Notes under the pieces: generated by a model
Database searches by the model: none
The model's input: the letters and a program-made list of their open reading frames with translations, nothing else
Told to the model about the DNA's origin: nothing
Shown here: positions 1-5,421 of the stretch, piece after piece
Position numbering within the stretch: position 1 is the first letter of the stretch
Layout of the letters: every line of letters starts with the position of its first letter
Program-made: the position numbers and the translations under genes
NCBI GenBank assembly: GCA_005880605.1
Contig: VBIS01000138.1
Coordinates: 1-5,421 of the forward strand
Length of the DNA: 5,421 bases
Direction of reading: 5' to 3'
Source: Chloroflexota bacterium
GTDB lineage: Bacteria > Chloroflexota > Dormibacteria > CF-121

Positions 1-263
1 AAGAGCAGCGCGCCCGGGATCCGGCGGTTGAACCAGACGACGGCGAGCAGGAGGAGGGCGCCGATGACGTTCAGCGGGCGGGCTACCGAGACCGCGACCT
101 GAGAATGCGTCGTCCCCAGGATGGCGACCGCGACTTTGACCCCGAACGCCGCCAGCAGCAGCTCGAGATGCCGGATCTTGATCTGGCTCAGTCGCCGGAC
201 GTCTCCCCCAATGAGGACGGCAATCACCAGCGCGGCGGCGATCACCGCAAAGAAGAGGAACAT
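1..263 (-). CDS. DUF5317-like membrane protein, C-terminal part outside window
   Basis: The first 87 residues are visible and the gene continues beyond base 1. The start is the ATG at 263, three bases after the TAA of the MFS gene upstream. No good Shine-Dalgarno is present, so translational coupling is likely. The protein opens with a hydrophobic helix (about residues 2-18), then a GGDVRRL turn, then two further hydrophobic segments (about 33-50 and 64-78) ending in WFNRRIPG. A first helix followed by a GG-x-x-x-x-L turn and more short helices is what I recall of DUF5317 proteins, which are small membrane proteins of unknown function in Actinomycetota, Chloroflexota and Firmicutes. The assignment is by memory of the family pattern. 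Sampled 60-base lines are 68-72% GC, clearly above the MFS gene next to it. No function is proposed. Confidence 0.65.
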   Translation of the reverse strand, partial: MFLFFAVIAAALVIAVLIGGDVRRLSQIKIRHLELLLAAFGVKVAVAILGTTHSQVAVSVARPLNVIGALLLLAVVWFNRRIPGALL

Positions 264-266
264 GGC

Positions 267-1517
267 TTAGCCCGATGCGGCTTTCAACGGGGATGACCCG
301 GCGTCGTCGTCAAGGGTAGCCCGACGGAGGCTGCCGAAAGCGGTCCCTACCAAGGCCACACAGACGATAAGGAGTCCAGCCGTTGTGAAAACGGCTGGCG
401 CACCAATCCGGTCTGCCAGTGGGCCGGCGATGATCATCCCGGTTAGGAGGCCGAGTTGCACGAGGAGAAATCGGGTTGACATCACGCGGCCACGAATATA
501 GTCGGGTGCCTCCCGCTGCGTGATGGAAACAAGGGGCACGTAGTAGATCATGTTGGCCACACCCTGAGCAAAGATCAGGAGAAGAGCGAGCCACAATGAG
601 CCGGCGAGACCAATCAGCGCATAAGCAACGCCGATACCGGCTACTCCCGCGAGGATAAGGGCACCGGCGCGGAAGCGCGCCACTGCACGGGCGGCCATCA
701 GCGCTCCCAGTACGACACCAGCGCCAAGAGCCGCCTCTAGCAGACCATACCCAAGTGCTTTTCCCCTGAGCGGTCCGTAGGCCATCACTACCAGAAGTGG
801 AACTGTCATCCCACCCAACAACGCGCACATCGTCGTCACGGTCATTGTTGATCCGAGCAGCCGGTTGCGCCAAATGAATACCGCGCCCTCGCGGATGTCC
901 TTCAGGACCGTGAGTTTGCCCAGGGCCGCGACCGGCCTCGAATCGCCCACGCTCAGGAGGCTGACTGCCGAAACGAAATATGTCGCCGCATCGACGAAAA
1001 AGAGTGGGATCCAGCTAAAGGCAGCAGCAATCAAGCCCGCGGCGGAGTACCCGATCAACTCCATTCCCTTCTCGGTGGAGAACATGATTCCGTTGGCTCT
1101 GACTAGCAGTCGGTTCGGGATGAGATTGGGAAGCATCGCCTGCTTCGCAGGATTGAAGAAGGCGCTGGCGGTGGCAACGCCGAAGACAACAATAAATACA
1201 CCCGGCAGCCAGTTCAACGCCCAAAACGGGATGGTGACGGTCAGGATCCCGCGCACAATGTCAGCCACGATCATGATGCGCTGACGATTGAATCGGTCGA
1301 CAAGCGGACCCGCTATTAGGCCAAAGATTACCGTCGGGAGAGCCTTTGAGATGAGACCGAGGGCGACAACGGATGCGGACTGCGTGACGACGAACAACAT
1401 GATCGCGAGGCCGGCAGTATTCATCCAGTCGCCGAAGAACGAAACGGCCTGACCGAACCACAAGCGGCGAAACGGCCGTATTGCAAAGACCTCTCGGTAC
1501 GGCTGATTTATGGCCAC
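267..1517 (-). CDS. MFS transporter (MFS_3 / EntS-like exporter type)
   Basis: This is a polytopic inner-membrane transporter of the major facilitator superfamily, likely a proton-driven exporter of small molecules; the substrate cannot be read from sequence. From the proposed GTG at 1517 it is 416 residues, the usual size for the family. The N-terminus YREVFAIRPFRRLWFGQ followed by SFFGDWM is typical of the MFS_3 (transmembrane secretion effector / EntS-like) group. The MFS motif A loop lies at about residues 70-80 (GPLVDRFNRQR). About twelve hydrophobic helices follow, with an FFNPAKQAMLP segment and a late YIRGRVMS loop, both common in this group. The start is uncertain. No stop separates this frame from the GYP half of the HD-GYP gene upstream, so the protein may be made as a fusion. 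GTG 1517 has only a weak GAG upstream but gives the expected N-terminus. GC is about 50-53% in sampled lines, lower than the flanks. The downstream DUF5317 gene starts 3 bases after the stop. Confidence 0.88.
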   Translation of the reverse strand: MAINQPYREVFAIRPFRRLWFGQAVSFFGDWMNTAGLAIMLFVVTQSASVVALGLISKALPTVIFGLIAGPLVDRFNRQRIMIVADIVRGILTVTIPFWALNWLPGVFIVVFGVATASAFFNPAKQAMLPNLIPNRLLVRANGIMFSTEKGMELIGYSAAGLIAAAFSWIPLFFVDAATYFVSAVSLLSVGDSRPVAALGKLTVLKDIREGAVFIWRNRLLGSTMTVTTMCALLGGMTVPLLVVMAYGPLRGKALGYGLLEAALGAGVVLGALMAARAVARFRAGALILAGVAGIGVAYALIGLAGSLWLALLLIFAQGVANMIYYVPLVSITQREAPDYIRGRVMSTRFLLVQLGLLTGMIIAGPLADRIGAPAVFTTAGLLIVCVALVGTAFGSLRRATLDDDAGSSPLKAASG

Positions 1518-2686
1518 GGCTTGCTCGGCGTGAGGCGCGATCTGAACGCCCCACCGATCTGAAACGATCTTCTCAAGAGCAGTGATGACCGCCGGGTCGT
1601 ACCAGCTACCCGCGAGCTGACGCAGTTCCGCGATGGCTTCGGCAGGCGTTTTTACCGTCGGCCTGAAGACGCGCGCCTGCGTAATAGTGTCGAACGCGTC
1701 ACAGGCGTTGACAATCCGAGAGCCGATAGGTATGGTCTCGGCCGCGATTCCGTCCGGGTAGCCCTTTCCGTCCCACCTCTCATGGTGGTGCATCACGATC
1801 TCGGCCACACCTTTTTGCTCCGGGTGTTCCGCGAGAATTTGCGCGCCTTCGACCGGGTGAGTCTTTATTGTTCGTCGCTCATGTGCAATGCGCGAGCGAC
1901 GCCTTCGCTCAACTCGCCTACGCGTTGGGAATGGCCATGTGTTTGGCCATCGCGTTTGTCGACAACCCGGCTCTGCATGATGAACGAGTCGCGTAACCAC
2001 TGGTCTAGCCGGTTCTGTTTTTGAAGGCTCGCACGGTACACCAGCAACGGGCCATACAGCAGGAATACCAGGAGCCGTTGCTGGAAAGAGTTCTGATTGA
2101 GGATGACGTAGATGAGTACGCCAATCAGCGGGAGAGCGATGTAAGTAAACCATTGGCCAGCCAGCATCCGCCTTGCGGAGGTCACGACCCCCAGACCGAT
2201 CGTCAGGCTGAACGCCACCGAGAGCTGGCCGACGTTGAGGGCAACGATCAGGGCGACGATGAATGGCAGCAGCGCCGGCCAGGTCTCCTTCGGAAGGCTG
2301 TGCAAGATGAGCGCCGGAAGGCCGTAGGACAGAATGAACATGCCTCGGTTGAACAGAAACCGATCCCACGGGATTCGAATTCCTGGCAACCGCTCATCAA
2401 TGGTTCCGAGCGCCGCCACCACCATGACGGCCCATGCTGGCAGGACAAGAACGGCGCCAAACAGGGGGGCAAGGCTTACCGAAACAACCGTCCCGATCCG
2501 CGTTTGCATCGGCGACACCGACGATAGAAAGACAAGGACGAGCAGGATCGCACTGTTGATCGCCAGGCCCGCTGGATCTTTAGCGAGGTCCGCTGGGACT
2601 TGGACAGTTGCGGTGACCGCGAGTACGCAGAATCCGATGGCGACAACGGCCCAGGTGTACGCCGTGGCGAGATTCTTACGCGTCAT
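1518..2686 (-). pseudogene. Membrane-anchored HD-GYP phosphodiesterase, broken by deletion and frameshift
   Basis: The 5' part (2686 to the TAA at 1865-1867) encodes 273 residues: several hydrophobic helices (roughly 9-28, 42-56, 66-93, 115-130, 138-165, 179-217), a short linker, then the opening of an HD-GYP domain (about 233-273, with GHSQRVGELSEGVARAL). The frame then stops at HMSDEQ. The neighbouring frame continues at once with IKTHPVEGAQIL, the HHE-WDGKGYP signature (1755-1790) and the RIVNACDAFDTIT helix. Intact HD-GYP domains have about 35 residues between these points, including the HDIGK metal-binding motif, and these are absent. The missing length must be 1 mod 3, probably near 106 bases. 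HD-GYP proteins hydrolyse cyclic-di-GMP with metals held partly by that HD pair, so even frameshifted translation would not give an active enzyme. The ATG at 2684-2686 has no Shine-Dalgarno. The GYP half is open into the MFS gene. An assembly or sequencing deletion is an alternative to true decay. Confidence 0.85.
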
Positions 2687-2740
2687 TGGGATGGCCGGGA
2701 GTATCTAATCAGATAACTCGAAGACCTAACGCAACCGACG

Positions 2741-2771
2741 GAAAACAAAAAACCCGGGCTAGGCCCGGGTT
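2741..2771 (-). terminator. Strong intrinsic terminator after the small peptide gene
   Basis: Bases 2751-2759 and 2763-2771 form a perfect 9-bp GC-rich stem with a 3-base loop. On the minus strand the stem is followed by a T-rich run (TTTTTTGTTTTC, the complement of 2741-2752). It lies 20 bases beyond the stop of the 24-residue peptide gene and about 55 bases before the ATG of the HD-GYP gene. It should therefore end the two-component/peptide transcript and isolate it from the HD-GYP/MFS block. On the plus strand the stem is followed only by TCTTGTT, a much weaker tract, and there is no plus-strand gene for it to serve. Confidence 0.88.
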
Positions 2772-2790
2772 CTTGTTACTGCTTTGGAAC

Positions 2791-2865
2791 CTACCAGCTA
2801 ACGCTGGCACCGCCGGCCAAGATAGCCCCAAGCAGGCCGACGACAGCTACGATCAGCTTCTTCAT
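2791..2865 (-). CDS. 24-residue hydrophobic MKK peptide
   Basis: This short gene encodes MKKLIVAVVGLLGAILAGGASVSW, written here in two parts: MKKLIVAVVGLL then GAILAGGASVSW. It has two lysines, one hydrophobic helix of about 19 residues rich in small residues (including a GLLGAILAGG run), and a terminal tryptophan. That pattern suggests a single-span membrane peptide or a very short secreted/signal-like peptide. The ATG at 2865 is preceded by GGGGGTGG at 5-8 bases, a reasonable purine-rich ribosome site. The TAG (2791-2793) lies 20 bases before a strong terminator, which supports it as a real transcribed gene. It follows the response regulator by 139 bases. It could be on the same transcript or have its own weak promoter (TTTACG at 2950-2955 and TAGCGT at 2927-2932, 17 apart). 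I do not recognise the family; a membrane toxin-like or kinase-modulating peptide is only a guess. Confidence 0.6.
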   Translation of the reverse strand: MKKLIVAVVGLLGAILAGGASVSW

Positions 2866-3004
2866 CGCGACCACCCCCAACTCAAATTCCGCGAAAGCCG
2901 CGCAGAGGACTTCCCTTGGTGACCCCACGCTATCCTCCCCTGCCCGGGGCGTAAATCTGTCGCCTGGGCGTCCGGGCGCCCTGTTGGCAGCGAACGCACG
3001 TTCG

Positions 3005-3646
3005 TTAAATGTCGAGTTGGACGGCGTGAGCGGCGGCTTCGGTCCGCGTCTGGACCTGCAGCTTTCGGTAGATATTGCGCAGGTGCGACTTGACCGTGCC
3101 CTCGCCGAGGCCAAGTCGGTTGGCGATGGCTTTGTTTCCCTTGCCCTCGACGACCATTTTTAGGATTTCGGTCTCGCGTTCGGTGAGGGGCTGCGCCGGG
3201 GGGCGGCGGGTTCGCTTGAAGGCGGCGCCGAGCCGCACGATGACCCGCCGGGTGAGGACGTCGTCCAGTTGGAATCGGCCGGCGTGGGCATCCTGAATGC
3301 TGCGGGACAGGCTGGCCGGGTCGACATCCTTTAAGACGTAGCCCGAGGCACCCGCGGCGACCATCTCGACGATGTCCTCCTCTGCCTCGGACACGGTGAG
3401 GGCGAGGATGACCCGCTCCGGATCCTCTTCCTTGATCGCCCGGGTGGCGGCGATGCCGCCCATCTCGGGCATGTTGAGGTCCATCAGAATGACGTCCGGC
3501 TTCAGCCGGCGGGACCCCTCGACGGCCTGCCGGCCCGTCATCGCCTCGCCGACGATGTCGATCTCGGCAAAATCGCGGAGCATACCCCGCACGCCGGCCC
3601 GGAAAATCGGACGGTCGTCGGCGATCAGCACGCGGACCCGGCTCAT
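3005..3646 (-). CDS. NarL/FixJ-family response regulator (LuxR-type HTH)
   Basis: This 213-residue cytoplasmic DNA-binding regulator has an N-terminal receiver domain (about 3-120) with acidic pair D10/D11, phosphoacceptor D56 in VILMDLNMPEMGG, T84 and K106. After a linker comes a C-terminal LuxR-type helix-turn-helix (about 152-205: LTEREtEIL, NKAIANRLGLGEGTVKSHL, then the YRKLQV helix). All catalytic receiver residues are present. The usual histidine after the acidic pair (DDH) is arginine here (DDR), which is tolerated in the family. The ATG overlaps the kinase stop in ATGA, and GGAG lies 8 bases upstream inside the kinase's last codons, so the pair is translationally coupled and the kinase is its obvious partner. 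Target promoters cannot be deduced. GC is high (80% in one sampled line), like the kinase. Confidence 0.96.
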   Translation of the reverse strand: MSRVRVLIADDRPIFRAGVRGMLRDFAEIDIVGEAMTGRQAVEGSRRLKPDVILMDLNMPEMGGIAATRAIKEEDPERVILALTVSEAEEDIVEMVAAGASGYVLKDVDPASLSRSIQDAHAGRFQLDDVLTRRVIVRLGAAFKRTRRPPAQPLTERETEILKMVVEGKGNKAIANRLGLGEGTVKSHLRNIYRKLQVQTRTEAAAHAVQLDI

Positions 3647-5301
3647 TCGGAGCGCTCCGCTGGGCCGATCAAGGTGACCAGAGTTCCCTCGAACGTCTGG
3701 CTCACCATTTCAAATGTCCCGCCGATCAGCTCGGCCCGTTCGCGCATGCCGACCAGCCCGTAGGAGCCACCTTTTCGCGGGTCCTCAGCGACGCGGCGAA
3801 CGTCGAAACCGCGGCCGTCATCGCGAACCGTCATCACCCACGGCGTCGTGGAGAGGTCGAGAACCACCCAGAGGTTGCGGGCCTGGGCGTGCTTGCGCAC
3901 ATTCGACAGACTCTCGCGGAGTACCTGGAAGATGACCTCCTTCTGCTCGGGGGCGACGACGTTCTCCTCCCCGCGGATGCTGACGTTGGTCTCCACCAGG
4001 TTCATCCGGCCGAACTGGTCGACCAGCTTGAGCACCGAAGCTAGGAGCCCCTGGGACCGAATGGTTTTCGGCCGCAACGACTGCAGAATGTTGCGGGCGC
4101 CGGCCAGGATCTCCTCGGTCATCGACCGGAGCTGGGGCAGCAGCTGGCTCGCATCGTCGGGATCACGCTGCCGCCGCTGCTCGTAATACTTGAACAGGGC
4201 GACGACGGCCGCCAGGTCAGAAGCGAGCCCGTCGTGGATCTCGCGGGCCAGGTTGACCCGCTCCTGAAGGACCGCGACCTCGGCCACCTTGATCGCGAGG
4301 CTGTGCGCGCGGAGCGCCGCGACGGCCTCCACCGCCAGGTCCTCGAGCCGGACGGCGTCGCGACGGTCGAGACGCCAGGGAGTGCGGCGGAGCAGGACCA
4401 GGACTCCCACCGGGCGCTCCAGCGGCGGCGAGAGAGCAATCGCAGCCATGCCGCGATAGCCGGCGTCGACCCAGACGGCCTCATCGGGAGAAAGCTCCTC
4501 GGCGGCAAGGTCCTCGACAGTCAGGACCTCGTTGTTGTCGAGCGCCCGACGGAGAAGCCCGCTGTTGATCGACGCCGTACCTTCCGGAATGGCGAGCGAC
4601 TCCGTCGGCACCCCGGCGCGCAGCACGAACCGCCGGTGCTCGCCGACGGTGAAGACCTGGGTGGCGTCGACCTGGAGGAGGTCCAGGGCTTGCTGCGCGG
4701 CCGCCAGCAGGATGGTCTGAAGTGGACCGGCCATCTGCTCGGGCACAAGCCGCGCCGGGGACGGCTCCGCGGGAGCTGGCTCCACGGCGGGCGCGGGTGG
4801 TGGTACTGATTCTGGACCGGCGGGTGGCGCCTCAGCCTTGACTTCGTCAGCAATAACGGCGTCGGGCTCCGGCGCTACCGAGGGTTCGGATGGAGCCGTG
4901 GGCTCGGCCACGGCGGTCGTGGCCTCAGTTCCGACGGCTGGCTCGGTCACCGGCGCCGACGCATACGGCGGCTCGGCAACTGGGGCAGGAGGAGCCGTGG
5001 CGGCCTGGGTCCGCTCCATCGAGCGGGCGAAGAGCTCGAAGAAGTGATCGAGGACCTTGCGCTCGTCAGGGCTGAGCTCGCCATCGACGCCAGCGATCAG
5101 CTCGCTTGCGCTGGCGCGCGGCTCGTGCGACTGCACGTCCGGCTCAACCGCCTCCCGGCGAAGCCGACGGATCAGCTCACGCAGCCGCTCCGCCGCAGCC
5201 GCCCGCTCTTCGTTGCTCGGTTCCTGGCCGCGGGCGTGCGCCAGCTGGTCGGCAATCTCCGGGAAATTGACCTCGAGGTAGTGAACAAGGACATCATGCA
5301 T
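3643..5301 (-). CDS. Soluble GAF-like/HisKA_3 sensor histidine kinase
   Basis: This NarL-type partner kinase has 552 residues from the ATG at 5301. An alpha-helical N-terminus of unknown family (about 1-100) is followed by a low-complexity Pro/Ala/Glu/Val linker (about 101-183). A GAF-like sensor comes next (about 195-335, with QVFTVGEHRRFVLRAG and GMAAIALSPPLERPVGVLVL). The HisKA_3 dimerisation helix has phosphoacceptor H356 in LAREIHDGLASDL, and the HATPase domain has an N-box with N467 (LRESLSNVRKHAQA), DDGRGF (494-499) and GSYGLVGMRERAELIGG. No membrane helix is visible, so it should sense a cytoplasmic signal and phosphorylate the regulator whose ATG overlaps its TGA. An upstream TTG at 5325 adds 8 residues, but it sits about where the transcript would begin, so ATG 5301 is preferred, although neither has a well-placed Shine-Dalgarno. 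Confidence 0.95.
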   Translation of the reverse strand: MHDVLVHYLEVNFPEIADQLAHARGQEPSNEERAAAAERLRELIRRLRREAVEPDVQSHEPRASASELIAGVDGELSPDERKVLDHFFELFARSMERTQAATAPPAPVAEPPYASAPVTEPAVGTEATTAVAEPTAPSEPSVAPEPDAVIADEVKAEAPPAGPESVPPPAPAVEPAPAEPSPARLVPEQMAGPLQTILLAAAQQALDLLQVDATQVFTVGEHRRFVLRAGVPTESLAIPEGTASINSGLLRRALDNNEVLTVEDLAAEELSPDEAVWVDAGYRGMAAIALSPPLERPVGVLVLLRRTPWRLDRRDAVRLEDLAVEAVAALRAHSLAIKVAEVAVLQERVNLAREIHDGLASDLAAVVALFKYYEQRRQRDPDDASQLLPQLRSMTEEILAGARNILQSLRPKTIRSQGLLASVLKLVDQFGRMNLVETNVSIRGEENVVAPEQKEVIFQVLRESLSNVRKHAQARNLWVVLDLSTTPWVMTVRDDGRGFDVRRVAEDPRKGGSYGLVGMRERAELIGGTFEMVSQTFEGTLVTLIGPAERSE

Positions 5302-5327
5302 GGTGTTGTTTTGATCCGACTCCAACT

Positions 5328-5356
5328 AATCAACGCGGTGAAACAAAACCTGTCAA
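5328..5356 (-). promoter_or_regulatory. Candidate sigma-70-type promoter for the kinase-regulator operon
   Basis: On the minus strand a perfect TTGACA (5351-5356) is followed 17 bases later by TTGATT (5328-5333), a 3/6 match to the -10 consensus. A transcript from it would begin near 5320-5325, leaving a leader of about 20 bases before the ATG at 5301. The -35 and the spacing are convincing and the -10 is weak, so it may need an activator. The remaining bases to the window edge (5357-5421) hold no gene I can support. Confidence 0.5.
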
Positions 5357-5421
5357 GGGCTGTTCGGCGGATGGCGCAAATCACGCGATCCGTGTACAAA
5401 GATGTTACGGGAGCCATAGCT

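Noticed and set aside
310..1284. ORFs of 187 residues (minus) and 139 residues (plus) over the MFS gene
   Set aside because: They lie out of frame with a clear MFS protein and have no recognisable domain or ribosome site.
1855..1880. Programmed ribosomal frameshift joining the two HD-GYP halves
   Set aside because: No slippery heptamer or downstream stem is visible, and joining would still leave out about 35 residues including the HD motif.
1869..2369. N-terminal extension of the GYP/MFS frame back to an ATG at 2369 (about 167 residues)
   Set aside because: It is arginine/proline/histidine-rich, shows no family similarity, and lies over the convincing hydrophobic helices of the HD-GYP membrane domain in the other frame. 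It is open only by chance.
2021..2708. Plus-strand ORFs of 168 and 124 residues antisense to the HD-GYP gene
   Set aside because: Their compositions are rich in Arg, Gln, His and Thr without motifs, as expected of the reverse strand of a membrane-protein gene.
2791..2865. Peptide as a member of the DLW-39 small protein family
   Set aside because: It shares only the MKKL-plus-hydrophobic opening; it is much shorter and lacks the C-terminal DLW motif.
2963..2980. GGGCG/CGCCC hairpin as a terminator after the response regulator
   Set aside because: The stem is only 5 bp and has no T-run on either strand.
2866..3114. Upstream extension of the 24-residue peptide frame to a 107-residue protein
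   Set aside because: The added part overlaps the response regulator out of frame, has low-complexity shadow composition, and ignores the ATG with a good ribosome site at 2865.
4119..4809. Overlapping ORFs on both strands within the kinase (129, 191 and 110 residues)
   Set aside because: High-GC coding DNA keeps other frames open. The translations are Arg/Ser/Pro-rich shadows, while the kinase frame carries all catalytic motifs.
5302..5325. TTG at 5325 as the kinase start
   Set aside because: It has no ribosome site and coincides with the expected transcription start of the TTGACA promoter. ATG 5301 is more plausible, though not proven.

Overview
All supported genes lie on the minus strand, so transcription runs from high to low coordinates. 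High GC in the regulatory genes, SD-poor starts, a DUF5317-type membrane protein and a NarL-type two-component pair suggest a high-GC Chloroflexota- or Actinomycetota-like bacterium. This placement is an inference from family composition only; there is no rRNA or other phylogenetic marker here.

Layout from right to left. A promoter-like TTGACA element (5351-5356) precedes a soluble histidine kinase (3643-5301). The kinase has a Pro/Ala/Glu-rich linker, a GAF-like sensor and HisKA_3/HATPase domains. Its stop overlaps the start of a LuxR/NarL-type response regulator (3005-3646) in ATGA, a classic co-translated pair. About 140 bases further on is a very short gene, a 24-residue hydrophobic MKK peptide (2791-2865), followed by a strong intrinsic terminator (2741-2771) that closes the unit.

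Beyond the terminator comes a lower-GC block of about 2.4 kb. It starts with a membrane-anchored HD-GYP gene (1518-2686) that is broken: a deletion has removed the stretch that should carry the catalytic HD motif and has shifted the frame. The second half, with an intact HHE-WDGKGYP motif, runs without a stop into a complete MFS exporter (267-1517). This is either an unusual fusion or the result of the same rearrangement. Three bases after the MFS stop, GC rises again in a DUF5317-type membrane protein (1-263), which runs off the window.

Functionally, the kinase and regulator form a cytoplasmic two-component system. The HD-GYP gene would have been a cyclic-di-GMP phosphodiesterase but cannot be one as written. 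The MFS protein probably exports small molecules. The most interesting points are the HD-less HD-GYP/MFS arrangement, the small peptide behind the two-component pair, and the GC trough between sharp edges.
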